Part shown: positions 51,284-61,439 of the stretch, one piece after another
Layout: each line of letters starts with the position of its first letter
Numbering within the stretch: the stretch's first letter is position 1
Source: Bacteroidales bacterium
GTDB taxonomy: Bacteria; Bacteroidota; Bacteroidia; Bacteroidales; UBA932
Assembly (NCBI GenBank): GCA_017559545.1
Contig: JAFYRK010000004.1
Coordinates: 1-64,000 of the forward strand
Reading direction: 5' to 3'
Length of the DNA: 64,000 bases
The notes under the pieces: generated by a model
Database searches by the model: none
The model's input: only the letters and a program-made list of their open reading frames with translations
What the model was told of the DNA's origin: nothing
Translations under genes and position numbers: made by a program

Positions 51284-53263
51284 ATGAAAAAGACAATATT
51301 GTATCTTGCAATTGCTGCGGTTGCTGCAGTATCATGCGTTAAGGAGCAGAACCCTGGAGTCGAGGCTCCTGAAAAGAATCTTGTTCCTATGGAGTTCGTT
51401 GCTTGCTCTGAGATGACAAAGACTGTCCTTGCTGAGGACGGAATGTCAGTGGAATGGATCGAAGGCGATCAGGTGGCCATTTTTGATGGATCAAACATGA
51501 ATGGAGATGCTGATGAGGGACAGAGATTCAAGGCTCAGTCTTCTGGCGCATCAGTTGTTCTTGCTGGTAATGCAGATCCAGCAGCTGAGGAGTATTATGC
51601 TATCTATCCTTTCAGCTCTGGTCACTCATTTAATAATGGTGTATTCACAACTCAGATCAAGGCTCAGCAGACAGTGAAGGCCGGCTCTATGGCTGACGAC
51701 TGCGCTGTGGTTGTTGGTAAGGCTGAGGCTGGAAGCACGACAATGGAGTTCAAGAATGTCTGCACCCTTATCAAGTTCCCTCTAGAGGTCTCTGGTGTTA
51801 AGTCTCTTACTCTCATCGGTAACAATAACGAGGTGATCGCAGGACAGTTCAACCTTACATGGAACGATGGCGATCCAAAGGTGACAGCTAACCCAAAGCC
51901 TGAGGTTGCAGTGACTCTCCGCGATGCAGAAGGTGCAGATCTTGAGATTGGAGACTATTACTTTACTATTCTTCCTACTGAGTTCACAAAGGGATTCTCT
52001 GTTATTCTCGGTATGAACGAAGGTACTCAGCAGATCATCAGACGCGGTGCTGTTCCAGCTCTTTCAAGAAACCAGATATTCCGCACTCAGAACAATATCC
52101 CTGCGGCAGCATATAAGGCTCATGAAAGTAACTACGTTAAGTATAACGACGGATTTGCTCTTACTTATAGCCATCTTACAGTCCAGAAGGGCGCAGAGGA
52201 TGCTTATGCCAAGTATGTGAACGATGGTGCTCCATCAGTGTCAGCTGACGGTGTTTATTTTGTGGGAGCAGAGTCTAAGAATGCAGCTACTTCAACACAG
52301 GCTTTTGGGCCTTTGGTAGTAGCGGGTGATGAGCCGTCTAAGAGAGCACCATTTACATTGCATGCCGTTATGCAACCAAAAAATGGAGGCAAGTTTGTAT
52401 GTGCTGACCTAGATATTACATCAAATCGTGATGCGTCTGATTCGTCAACCGATTGTTTCTTTAATCAGACATCCGGTCTGAACAGCAGTTACGATTGCAT
52501 GCTTTTCTACGACTGCAAGATCAGTGGAGTAGGAAATGCTTTTGTGAGGATGCTTGGTGATGCGATTACTATGGATTATTTTGTAATGGAAGATTGCGAC
52601 TATATTGTAGAGACAACATATGAAAACTCATATGTGTTGTATTTTAATGGAGTTCAATCAACTGTGAACAATGTGGTGTTCCATAATAATGTGTTCCATG
52701 GTAAGTCAGCAGCTCTTAAAGATTTTAAGTTGGCGCACGGCTATAGGTCTAAAAGTTCGACAGGTGCAACAATCAATAACTTGAAAGTAACTAATAATAC
52801 TGTATCATATGCTGTTACTAAAACTGATGGTTATGTATTTGTTAATAAGTTAGAAAATATGGTAGAGGTTCACAATAATTTCTTTGTGGAGTCTCAGCTA
52901 CCAACGTCAATAACCTATTATATATATCCTGTGCAGTGTGGTTCTTCACTCGAACTTAATGTGACTGGCAATTATTTCTATGTTACAGGCGCTACCAAAG
53001 CCTTGAATAATGGAAAATTGACTGGTACAGGTACGAAAAACACTCCAGGACTGTTGACTTTTAATCCACTTGTAAAAACTTGGGATCCAGCAAATGGCGT
53101 CTTTGGATATGAGGATAATCTTAAGTACTACGGTACTTTCAATACGGCTGGTACAGAGAAAAATGTATCATCCACTACAAATGGCGCGCAGCGCACAACA
53201 ACACCTGCTGCACAGGACCGTGCCGGCTACGGTTACTCTTCTGAGGAGCTTGGAAATTACTAG
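51284..53263 (+). CDS. Lipoprotein with fimbrillin-like domain and beta-helix
   Basis: 659 residues from the ATG at 51284; the longer frame from 51236 would overlap the small peptide gene. Lipobox AVSC (Cys18). Residues about 35-290 are a fimbrillin-like (Mfa_like_1) module, with TKTVLAEDGMSVEWIEGDQV and YYAIYPFSS as landmarks. The C-terminal half is a right-handed beta-helix of DUF4957/DUF5123 type, with stacked Asn-rich turns (VNNVVFHNNVFHG, INNLKVTNNTVSYA, MVEVHNNFFVES). Beta-helices of this kind bind or cut polyanionic glycans, but no catalytic set was seen. Probably a second surface glycan-binding protein. The next gene has the same N-terminal module. Confidence 0.7.
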   Translation: MKKTILYLAIAAVAAVSCVKEQNPGVEAPEKNLVPMEFVACSEMTKTVLAEDGMSVEWIEGDQVAIFDGSNMNGDADEGQRFKAQSSGASVVLAGNADPAAEEYYAIYPFSSGHSFNNGVFTTQIKAQQTVKAGSMADDCAVVVGKAEAGSTTMEFKNVCTLIKFPLEVSGVKSLTLIGNNNEVIAGQFNLTWNDGDPKVTANPKPEVAVTLRDAEGADLEIGDYYFTILPTEFTKGFSVILGMNEGTQQIIRRGAVPALSRNQIFRTQNNIPAAAYKAHESNYVKYNDGFALTYSHLTVQKGAEDAYAKYVNDGAPSVSADGVYFVGAESKNAATSTQAFGPLVVAGDEPSKRAPFTLHAVMQPKNGGKFVCADLDITSNRDASDSSTDCFFNQTSGLNSSYDCMLFYDCKISGVGNAFVRMLGDAITMDYFVMEDCDYIVETTYENSYVLYFNGVQSTVNNVVFHNNVFHGKSAALKDFKLAHGYRSKSSTGATINNLKVTNNTVSYAVTKTDGYVFVNKLENMVEVHNNFFVESQLPTSITYYIYPVQCGSSLELNVTGNYFYVTGATKALNNGKLTGTGTKNTPGLLTFNPLVKTWDPANGVFGYEDNLKYYGTFNTAGTEKNVSSTTNGAQRTTTPAAQDRAGYGYSSEELGNY

Positions 53264-53275
53264 TAATAGATCTTT

Positions 53276-56164
53276 ATGAATCTTTTAAATAAGTCGGTGA
53301 TTGCTGCTTTGTCAGCAGTCACCGTTCTTTCCTGCACATCAGAACTGACTCCTGATCTGGAGCCTGAAGGTTCTGTAGTGCTCAGATTCTCGTCAGCAAT
53401 GCCTGTTTCAAAGACACTTTGGGACGGCAGGGGGATTCTTTGGTCTGCAGGAGATAAAATCGGTGTAACCTATAGCAAGGACGGAGTCTGGGCGACAAAA
53501 TTATATACTTCTGAGGCTCTTGAGCAGGGTGGTGAGGTTGCTGAGTTTGCCGTTCCTGTGGGTGCTGAGGGGGTGAGTGGCAAGAACATCCGTTTTCATG
53601 CCTTGTATCCCTCGTCCTGTATTTCTGGAGACTTTTCTGGTGCTCCTGAGGTATCAGTGACCGTGCCTTCTGAGCAGACTCCATCCGCGGCCTCTTTTGA
53701 TCCGTCTGCTGACCTTATGGTGGCTCGTGCCGTTGAACTCGTATCAGCATCTTCGTCGGAGGCGATACCTCTTATGTGGAACAGACTTGTTGCTCATGCC
53801 GACATTACCATGAGCCTTCCTGATCTTTCCCCGGGAGAGAAGATACTGTCGGTAACCTTGACGGCTGATGAGCAGGCTCAGCTGGTCGGATCATGTACTC
53901 TCGATGTCGATAAGCGGACTCTGACTCCAGATGGATCGTTTGCTAAGGCAAACGTTGTGTCGGTCATGGCCGATAATCTTGTGGCCTCTGATGGTAGGAT
54001 GCGCATCTGGGTTGCAGTGCTGCCTTGTCAGGTATCCTCTCTTATTGTGAAGCTCCATACTGATCAGGCTACTTATACGCGCGAAATCACTTCCTGTAAC
54101 CTCACATTCAAGCCGAATGTAAGGGGAGTGATGTCTATTGATATGACTTCCGCTGTGCGAAAGAATTTCCCTGATCCTACAAAGAATGCTCTTATCAATC
54201 CTCGACTATTTGATGTCATCGATATCCAGGCGGGTGGTATGACGGAAGTCAGAAACCTATATGAGGAAGGATATATCTATGAGGCCGCCCAAGCCCTTTT
54301 GGATTATTACCGGACAAGAACCTCTGTAGTGAATCCTTATGTTAATCTGTCTTCAACTTCGTATACTTCTTCTGCCAAGAATATCGCTGATCAGGCGTTG
54401 AAGGAGAACGGGTATCGATTCTATGTGAAAGGCTACAAGGAAGGAACGACTGCTGAAGGGAAAGACTTGTATTATTCTTTTATGGACGAATCTGGTGGTA
54501 TCAATTGGGAGTTTCTGCCTGTAACCGAGGCGCAGTTCAAGACTCAGAAGCACCGTCACCAATGGATTGAATACCAGGCAAGTGTTTATTGGGGCACAAA
54601 GGATGAGAAGTATGTAAAGTCATTCATGGAGGTGTATTCCGACTGGCTCGATACATATCCATGTCCTGTAGCCGGACAATCATCATACAAGATTGCGGGA
54701 AGTCATCCGCTCTATGATATGTGGACCGACCTTCAGGCTACCTCCAGGACAAATGCACATTTAAATGTTTTGGAGTATTACAAGCATTCTCCGTCTTTCA
54801 CACCGGAGTTTCTTTCAGACATGCTGGTAGCCTTCCATGATTGTGTGGAGTGCATGCTCGCAAACAAGTATTACGAGCCAGCCAGCAATCACCGTTTGTA
54901 TGAGGTTCACGCTATATACCATGCGGCAGCGATGATGCCGGAATTCCTGCGGTCGGATGCATGGCTTTCGGACGCCTTGACGGATCTGGCTCAGCAGATG
55001 GAACTGCAGTTTGCTCCAGACGGAGTGCAGCAGGAGATGGACCCTAGCTACCACATATCCGTAGTGAACAGTTTCTATGAGATTTACAATCTGGCTTGCG
55101 TGAATCAAAGGGAGGCAGAACTTCCTTCAGGTCTGGTTGAGAAGCTCCGAAATGCGGCATTGTTTGTCAGAGATATCGTGTATCCGGATTATTCTATCGA
55201 AGACTTTAATGATACACGCTCGGTAAGCTGGACTAAGTCAGTGCTGAAGAAGAACTTCATCAAATATGCTGAGATATTTCCTGATGAGCCTTCTTTTGCA
55301 TGGATGGCGACAGAGCATGCAAGCGGGACATCTCCAGACAATCTCATATCTTCTTATCAGTCTACCGGATGGTATATGCTCAGAAGCGGATGGGAGAAGA
55401 AGGATATGATGATGATCCTTAAGAATAACTACAATGAGCGTGGATGGTGGCACTGTCAACCGGATAACGGTACGGTCTCTTTGTACTGTAACGGAAGAAG
55501 ATTCCTTCCGGACGCTGGTGTCTATACCTATGGCGGTTCTGCTTCAGACAATGCTCTGAGGGATTCATTTCGAGCAACCTCTCAGCATAATACCTTGACT
55601 TTAGATGGAGCAACAATCGCAGATGGCAAGATGCTTGGAACTTTCAAGAAGTCGGCTCAGACAGATGTCTACGATATGGTTTATACTTCCAATCAGTCAT
55701 ATGGCGCACTTCGTCATGAACGAGCTTTATTCCGAATAAAAGATGGGTTCTTTGTGGTTGTGGACTTTGCAATAGGTTCAGCACAAGGAAGTGTTGAACT
55801 GAATTGGCATTTCTGCCCTGGAAACGTGGTGTTCGCCAAGGGCTCAGATTCATATTCCTGCCGAACAGATTTCACAGATGGCAATAATATGCTGTTTGAG
55901 ACCTTCTGTTTCAGCGGCACATCATTGACTTCTGATTTCAATGCTAAGACGGGAACCTCTTATACTTCCAATGCAATCGGAGCCCGTCAGCAGCGTCCAT
56001 GCTGTGCCGTTGCTGTTCAGAAGACAGCAAATCCGATACGCTTCATCACAGTCATTCATCCTTTTGCTGAATCCTCGGATCTTCCGGAGATTTCTGCGGT
56101 GTTCAATACTGCCAGCAGGATGACTGTCACTGTGGATGGTAAGCAGTACGTCCTGTCACTTTAG
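53276..56164 (+). CDS. PL12 heparinase III-like lyase fused to a fimbrillin-like domain (copy 3)
   Basis: 962 residues; lipobox VLSC (Cys20), so surface-exposed. Residues about 30-300 are a fimbrillin-like module (SKTLWDGRGILWSAGDKIGV, IRFHALYPSS), as in the gene before it. From about 310 (INPRLFDVIDIQAGG) to the end it is a PL12 lyase. The catalytic set is complete: Asn538 and His539 (SNHRLYEVH), Tyr592 (DPSYHISV) and His726 (WWHCQPDNGTV); the residue after that His is Cys, where copies 1 and 2 have Asn. Other PL12 enzymes have about 650-710 residues, so the extra 250 are a real addition. The stop overlaps the end of the convergent regulator gene by 9 bp. Confidence 0.8.
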   Translation: MNLLNKSVIAALSAVTVLSCTSELTPDLEPEGSVVLRFSSAMPVSKTLWDGRGILWSAGDKIGVTYSKDGVWATKLYTSEALEQGGEVAEFAVPVGAEGVSGKNIRFHALYPSSCISGDFSGAPEVSVTVPSEQTPSAASFDPSADLMVARAVELVSASSSEAIPLMWNRLVAHADITMSLPDLSPGEKILSVTLTADEQAQLVGSCTLDVDKRTLTPDGSFAKANVVSVMADNLVASDGRMRIWVAVLPCQVSSLIVKLHTDQATYTREITSCNLTFKPNVRGVMSIDMTSAVRKNFPDPTKNALINPRLFDVIDIQAGGMTEVRNLYEEGYIYEAAQALLDYYRTRTSVVNPYVNLSSTSYTSSAKNIADQALKENGYRFYVKGYKEGTTAEGKDLYYSFMDESGGINWEFLPVTEAQFKTQKHRHQWIEYQASVYWGTKDEKYVKSFMEVYSDWLDTYPCPVAGQSSYKIAGSHPLYDMWTDLQATSRTNAHLNVLEYYKHSPSFTPEFLSDMLVAFHDCVECMLANKYYEPASNHRLYEVHAIYHAAAMMPEFLRSDAWLSDALTDLAQQMELQFAPDGVQQEMDPSYHISVVNSFYEIYNLACVNQREAELPSGLVEKLRNAALFVRDIVYPDYSIEDFNDTRSVSWTKSVLKKNFIKYAEIFPDEPSFAWMATEHASGTSPDNLISSYQSTGWYMLRSGWEKKDMMMILKNNYNERGWWHCQPDNGTVSLYCNGRRFLPDAGVYTYGGSASDNALRDSFRATSQHNTLTLDGATIADGKMLGTFKKSAQTDVYDMVYTSNQSYGALRHERALFRIKDGFFVVVDFAIGSAQGSVELNWHFCPGNVVFAKGSDSYSCRTDFTDGNNMLFETFCFSGTSLTSDFNAKTGTSYTSNAIGARQQRPCCAVAVQKTANPIRFITVIHPFAESSDLPEISAVFNTASRMTVTVDGKQYVLSL

Positions 56165-59100
56165 ATTTTTTACATACTCCGTCGGAAGGCAGCCTATGTA
56201 TTTCTTGAAACAGGTTGCAAAGTACGACGGAGTATTGAATCCAACCATATAGCTTATCTCCGCTATAGTGTAGCGTCCTTCCTTCAGCAATCTGCATGCT
56301 TCTTTGAAACGTATTCTGCGGATGAGGTCAAGTGCGGACTCTCCGGTGAGAGCCTTAAGCTTGAGGTGTAGGTTTGAACGGCTCATGTTCATCTCAGAAG
56401 CAAACTCCTTTGTGGAGAAATCGCTGTTGTCCATATTTTTTTCCACTATGCTGATTGCATTCTGAAGGAAAGTCTCGTCCATCGTGTTAAAACTGATCTT
56501 TTCAGGAGTTATCTCTATGGACTTGCTGACCTTATTCTGCAGACGATGTTGGGTACGGAGGATGTTTCCAATCTTGGCCTTTAGGATGGACATGGAGAAT
56601 GGCTTGGCAACAAAATCGTCTGCGCCGCTCTTGAGGGCATTCAGCTCATCTTCTTTCTCAGCCTTGGCTGAAAGCATTATGACCGGAATGTGACTGGTTG
56701 ATAGATCCTGCTTAAGGCTAGAACATAGCTTGATGCCATCCATGATTGGCATCATCATGTCCGTAATGATCAGATCGAGTTCGTTTTCGTTGGCAATTTT
56801 CAGGGCCTCCTCTCCATTCTTAGCCAAAATAGTATCGTACATCGGAGATAGACCGTTATTCATATATGTCCGGATCTCTTCGTTATCTTCAGCAATCAGT
56901 ATCCTACCGCTTATCTTTCCTTCAGTAGCTACAGTCTCGTCTTCAGTCTGCCTTTCCGTGTCGAGCATATAATACTCAAGCGAGTTGCTTGTATGAATAT
57001 CCCGGCTCATATTCTCTATCTCATCTGCAGAGTATGCGTCTGGATTCAGCGGTAGTATGATAGTGAATATTGATCCTTTTCCTTCAGTACTGTCGAGGAT
57101 AATTCTTCCATGATGCAGTTCCACAAGTCTCTGTACCAGTGATAGGCCGATTCCGCTTCCTATGTGTTCGTTGTCAATCTGATAGAAGCGCTCGAATATC
57201 ATGTCCTGTTGTCCGGCTGGAATTCCATTGCCGGTATCGCAAACCTCGAGGATGAATTCATTGGCGTGCTGGGTCGCACGGACTGTAATGCTGCCGTTGT
57301 CTGTGTATTTGAAGGCATTTGAGAGCAGATTATTAAGAATCAGCTCGATGTAGTTGCCATCAAGGGAAAGGGTCTTGTCTTCCAGGTCTGACAGCAGAGA
57401 ATAGCGTATGTTCTTGCTCTTGGCCAGGTTCTCGTAATAGGAGAAATTTTCTTTGATGATCTTGTGTACATCTTCTGGGCGTATCTTCAGCTTGAACACT
57501 CCAAGCTCTGCCCTTCTGTAGTCCATCAACTGGTTCACCAGATGCATAAGCCTTTTGGCGTTCCTTTCCACATATCTCAGCTGCTTGCGCATCCATGTGT
57601 CCGAACTCTTGGCTATCATCTCCTGAAGAGGGTTGATGATCAGAGTGAGCGGAGTACGCATCTCGTGGGATATGTTGATGAAGAAGCGCGTCTTCATCTG
57701 ATGGATCTCTTCCTGGTGGGTATTTTCCTGTTTCTCAAGCTCAATCCTGTTTTCGTCCTCTTTTTTTCTCACGATCATCCAGTAGGCGAGTGCTATGGCA
57801 GTAATGAACAGCAATGCAAATATGATCTTTGCCAGGAGTGTCTTATACCACATAGGCTTTATGTGTATGTCAAGCGTCACTGGCTCATCATTCCATTTTC
57901 CGTCATTGTTCGCAGCCTTTATCTTCAGCTTATATTTGCCATGTGGTAGGTTGGAATATAGGATTGTCCTTTGTGTCGTTTCTGTCCACTCTTTGTCATA
58001 TCCTTCAAGAATGTAGGCGAATGTGTTATTATGTCCGGCGAGGAAATTCGGGACTGTCAGTGTAACTGAGATATTGTTCTGTTCGTGTCTAAGGCTTATT
58101 CTCTCAGTGACCTGGATATTTCTGTCCAGTATTCCTGAACCGTCATTTGGTCGGATTTCCTTGTTTGAAATTGAAAGTCTGCTTATTTGAGGTTGAGGAC
58201 AGAAGGTGTTATCCCTCATGTTTTCTGGCCTGAACACAGTTATTCCGCAAATTCCGCCGAATAACATGTTTCCATTGCTCTGCCTGCAGTGGGAGTATGT
58301 GTTGAACTGGTTGCTTTGTATACCGTCGTATATACTGAAATTACGGAATCCTCCCGAAAAAGGATTGAAACAGCATAAGCCATTATCGGTGCTCATCCAG
58401 ATGCGGCCAAAGGAGTCTTCTTCTATTCCGTGTATCATGTTGCTTGGAAGACCGTTGCTGATATTGTATTTTATCAGCTGGTTTTCCCTTTCGTCGTAGC
58501 ATAGCATGCCGTTGGATGTAGCGATCCAGATGAGCTTGCTGGAACTTTCGTAGATACAGTTGACAAATGCTGATGTGCGCGTTGCCTCCAGTATTTCCGA
58601 GTGGAAAGGGAGCAATCCTTTGTTCGTGATCTCCAGGCATTCCAGACCTTTCTCGCCTCCGATCCAGAGTCTGTTACCGGAGTCCTTCAACAGGTATTTT
58701 ATTCTCAGGTTCCTTAATGGTTTCCCGTTGCAGTCTTTGTCAATGTCTTCGAATGTCATTGAGCGTTTGTTGAATTTTTTCAGTCCGCTCAGCGTTCCCA
58801 CCCACAGATAGCCATCCTCGGCAGCAATTATAGAATATACGTCTAGGGGGGGGCAGCCTAGTCTACCATAATTGCAGTTGGTGATGTCGCCGCTTTCCTT
58901 GTCCAGAATGTTGACTCCGCCGGCATGGGCTCCAAAATATATCCTTCTGCCTTCCTCGTCAATGTGAATGGCCTTGATGTCATTGGATTCTATACGCTCA
59001 TTGTGAGGATTCTTTTTCAGACTGTAGTATTCAAATGCCCCTGTTTCCGGATAGTAATGATTAAGTCCCCCGCTTTTGGTACCTATCCAAAGCGTGTTGT

Positions 59101-60202
59101 CTGAATCTTCCGCTATACAGCTGACTATATTGTCGTTGAGCGAGTCTCCGTGGATGCTTCTTTGGATGTTTCTGAATCGGTTCTTTTGGGGATGCCAATA
59201 GTTGATGCCACCAAACCAGGTGCCTAGCCACATTCCTCCCTGATTGTCTTTCATGATGCATCTCACAGATGGTTGAGATAATGAGCCGATAGTGAAAGGG
59301 TCGCTCCTGAAGTTGGATATATTCTCTTCCTCGATAATGTCCAGCCCATTGAATGTCCCTATCCATAGTCTTCCATCTATGTCGCTTGAAATTGTTCTGA
59401 CATAGTTTGAGCTGATGCTGTTTTTTGCTCCCTCTGTGTGAACGTAGATTCTTACTCTTCCGGTCTCAGGATCAAGGCGGAAAAGTCCGTCTCCCTCTGT
59501 GGCTACCCATATCGCTCCATCGTGCCTGCTTATACAATGTATGGGCAGATGTCCTGGGTATTCGGCTACTTTTCTCAGCTCTTTTGTCTGCTGATTGTAT
59601 AAGAACAATCCATCCTGCTGAGTTCCAATCCAGATGTTTTCGCCTTCGCTATAGAGAATGGTTGCTCCGAAGCTATCTTTCTGATGGGGAGTGGTCTGAT
59701 CGTCCCATGACATTCTCTCGGTGTCGAATATCCATAGTCCTCCTCCGACTGCAGCAAGCAGCTTTTTCTCATGTTCAAGTTCAGTGATGCCTGTGATTGC
59801 CTTGCCTGAAGTGTTAATGTTGATGAATCTGTCTGTATTGCGATCGTATTTTGACAGGCCGGTCTCGGTTCCTACCCATAGAGTCCCATCTGTTCCACAG
59901 TACACTGTCTTTATTATATTGGTTGCTATGGAATTTTCTTCATTTTCAATGTTGCGGTAAACATGGAATTCATATCCGTCATATCTGTTCAGTCCATCAT
60001 TTGTTGCAAACCAGATATGTCCAAGACTGTCCTGGCAACATGATACGACAGTTCCATGTGAGAGCCCCTCATTGACGGAAAAGTGTGTGAAGTGTATCTT
60101 CTGTTCCAGAGTCTGATTCTTGGCAGATGTTAATATTGTTGATTGTAATGTCAGTATTGTGATAAACAAAATTGCAATACTGCGTATGGGTCTTGATATC
60201 AT
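56156..60202 (-). CDS. Hybrid two-component system sensor/regulator (HTCS)
   Basis: 1348 residues. Signal/TM at the N-terminus, then about 750 residues of Reg_prop propeller repeats (for example IWFATNDGLNRYDGYEF, LWVGTETGLSKYDR, LWIGTKSGGLNHYY), a Y_Y_Y domain (ILYSNLPHGKYKLKIKAANN), one TM helix near 800, HisKA with His846 in FFINISHEMRTPLTL, HATPase (NLLSNAFKYT, DTGNGIP, GSGIGLSLV), a receiver domain with Asp1148 in DLIITDMMMPIMDG, and an AraC HTH (about 1250-1348). It senses a glycan fragment in the periplasm and activates the locus. It lies at the far end of the locus, convergent with the SusC/D operon. Full length, no damage seen. Confidence 0.95.
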   Translation of the reverse strand: MISRPIRSIAILFITILTLQSTILTSAKNQTLEQKIHFTHFSVNEGLSHGTVVSCCQDSLGHIWFATNDGLNRYDGYEFHVYRNIENEENSIATNIIKTVYCGTDGTLWVGTETGLSKYDRNTDRFININTSGKAITGITELEHEKKLLAAVGGGLWIFDTERMSWDDQTTPHQKDSFGATILYSEGENIWIGTQQDGLFLYNQQTKELRKVAEYPGHLPIHCISRHDGAIWVATEGDGLFRLDPETGRVRIYVHTEGAKNSISSNYVRTISSDIDGRLWIGTFNGLDIIEEENISNFRSDPFTIGSLSQPSVRCIMKDNQGGMWLGTWFGGINYWHPQKNRFRNIQRSIHGDSLNDNIVSCIAEDSDNTLWIGTKSGGLNHYYPETGAFEYYSLKKNPHNERIESNDIKAIHIDEEGRRIYFGAHAGGVNILDKESGDITNCNYGRLGCPPLDVYSIIAAEDGYLWVGTLSGLKKFNKRSMTFEDIDKDCNGKPLRNLRIKYLLKDSGNRLWIGGEKGLECLEITNKGLLPFHSEILEATRTSAFVNCIYESSSKLIWIATSNGMLCYDERENQLIKYNISNGLPSNMIHGIEEDSFGRIWMSTDNGLCCFNPFSGGFRNFSIYDGIQSNQFNTYSHCRQSNGNMLFGGICGITVFRPENMRDNTFCPQPQISRLSISNKEIRPNDGSGILDRNIQVTERISLRHEQNNISVTLTVPNFLAGHNNTFAYILEGYDKEWTETTQRTILYSNLPHGKYKLKIKAANNDGKWNDEPVTLDIHIKPMWYKTLLAKIIFALLFITAIALAYWMIVRKKEDENRIELEKQENTHQEEIHQMKTRFFINISHEMRTPLTLIINPLQEMIAKSSDTWMRKQLRYVERNAKRLMHLVNQLMDYRRAELGVFKLKIRPEDVHKIIKENFSYYENLAKSKNIRYSLLSDLEDKTLSLDGNYIELILNNLLSNAFKYTDNGSITVRATQHANEFILEVCDTGNGIPAGQQDMIFERFYQIDNEHIGSGIGLSLVQRLVELHHGRIILDSTEGKGSIFTIILPLNPDAYSADEIENMSRDIHTSNSLEYYMLDTERQTEDETVATEGKISGRILIAEDNEEIRTYMNNGLSPMYDTILAKNGEEALKIANENELDLIITDMMMPIMDGIKLCSSLKQDLSTSHIPVIMLSAKAEKEDELNALKSGADDFVAKPFSMSILKAKIGNILRTQHRLQNKVSKSIEITPEKISFNTMDETFLQNAISIVEKNMDNSDFSTKEFASEMNMSRSNLHLKLKALTGESALDLIRRIRFKEACRLLKEGRYTIAEISYMVGFNTPSYFATCFKKYIGCLPTEYVKNLK

Positions 60203-60285
60203 ATTTGTCTAAATTTTTTGCAATTTAACAAATTTTTAGACAAATATTCAATTTGTGGTTCATGTTGTCACTATTATACAGATTT

Positions 60286-60316
60286 TTGCGTATTCTAACA
60301 TTTATTGTTAATTTTG
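60286..60316 (+). promoter_or_regulatory. Promoter of galM
   Basis: TTG (60286-60288) and TAATTTTG (60309-60316) are separated by 20 bp, and the ATG at 60339 follows 22 bp later. This is one of the best consensus promoters in the window. Confidence 0.7.
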
Positions 60317-60338
60317 TTAGTTTAAAACACTATTTACT

Positions 60339-61388
60339 ATGACTATCTCTAAAGAACTTTGGGCAACCGCAGCATGCGGAAAAGAAATCTTCCTTTATAC
60401 CCTGAAAAACGAGTCGGGCGCATATGTTCAGCTTTCAAGTATAGGTGCCGGAATTGTTTCAGTCGTTGTTCCTGATAAGGACGGCAAGCTTGCAGATGTC
60501 GTTCTCGGTTATCCGGATCCAATGAGTTATTTCGGTGACGGGCCTTGCGCCGGTAAGATTCCGGGCCGATATGCAAACCGCATCGCTCTCGGAAAGTTTA
60601 CGCTTGACGGAGTAGAGTATACACTTCCTATAAACAATGGTCCTAACCATCTTCATGGAGGGCCTGAGGGATTCCAGAACAAAGTGTGGGATAGCCGCGA
60701 GCACGAGGGCGGTGTAGAGTTTATGTATTATTCTGAAGATGGTGAGCAGGGATATCCAGGTGCGGTAAAGGCTGTTGCACGTTATGAGTGGACCGAAGAG
60801 TGCGAGCTTCGTCTTACGCTGACTGCCGAGTCGGGTGCCCCTACCGTGATCAATCTCACAAATCACGCCTATTTCAACCTCAACGGTGAGGGTAACGGAG
60901 ATATCCTTGGACATGTGCTTCAGTTGAATGCTTCTGAATATCTTCCAACTGACACAACCCAGATTCCTTTGGGAGAGAGTGTCCCTGTTGCCGGAACCCC
61001 AATGGACTTTGTCAGCGGAAAACCAATCGGACAGGATATCAAGGCAGATTTTGAGCCTCTGAAGATTGGTAAGGGATATGATCACTGCTGGGTAATCGAT
61101 GGTCATGAACCGGGACAGCTCCAGTTCTGCTGTGAACTTTACGCTCCGGAGAGTGGTCGCGTGTTGGAAATGTTTACAACCCAGCCAGGTGTGCAGGTTT
61201 ATACAGGAAACTGGCTTTCAGGTTGCCCTGCCGGTAAGGATGGACATGTATATGAGGACTATACCGGTGTGGCTATCGAGTGCCAGAACTATCCTGATGC
61301 GCCTAATAAGGCGGACTACCCTTCGCCAGTCCTTCGCCCAGGTGAAGTCTATGAACAGGCTATCATTTTCACATTTTCTGTAAAGTAA
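60339..61388 (+). CDS. galM: Aldose 1-epimerase (mutarotase)
   Basis: 349 residues, no signal peptide, so cytoplasmic. GalM landmarks: PGRYANRIALGKFTLDGVEY, the His-bearing NGPNHLHGGPEGFQNKVW, and NLTNHAYFNLNGEG with the second catalytic His; a late EDYTGVAIECQNYPDAPNKA contains the catalytic Glu. It interconverts alpha and beta anomers of aldohexoses. The gene follows the regulator gene in the opposite direction and is separated from thyA by a palindromic repeat. Confidence 0.9.
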   Translation: MTISKELWATAACGKEIFLYTLKNESGAYVQLSSIGAGIVSVVVPDKDGKLADVVLGYPDPMSYFGDGPCAGKIPGRYANRIALGKFTLDGVEYTLPINNGPNHLHGGPEGFQNKVWDSREHEGGVEFMYYSEDGEQGYPGAVKAVARYEWTEECELRLTLTAESGAPTVINLTNHAYFNLNGEGNGDILGHVLQLNASEYLPTDTTQIPLGESVPVAGTPMDFVSGKPIGQDIKADFEPLKIGKGYDHCWVIDGHEPGQLQFCCELYAPESGRVLEMFTTQPGVQVYTGNWLSGCPAGKDGHVYEDYTGVAIECQNYPDAPNKADYPSPVLRPGEVYEQAIIFTFSVK

Positions 61389-61398
61389 TATTCCTTTA

Positions 61399-61432
61399 CG
61401 TCATTGCGAGGAACGAAGTGACGTGGCAATCT
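61399..61432. repeat. Palindromic intergenic repeat, complete copy
   Basis: A 34-bp element from CGTCATTGCGAGG to GTGGCAATCT. Outer arms ATTGC/GCAAT and CGTCA/TGACG can pair, giving a hairpin. Similar sequences (GTCATTGCGAGGA...GGCAATC) are scattered in many bacterial genomes. A related element lies between thyA and folA. Confidence 0.65.
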
Positions 61433-61439
61433 TTTTACT

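Noticed and set aside
53276..56164. PL12 copy 3 as an assembly join of two genes
   Set aside because: The frame is continuous, has one lipoprotein signal at the front, and no start-like site or signal before the PL12 part; the neighbour carries the same N-terminal module.
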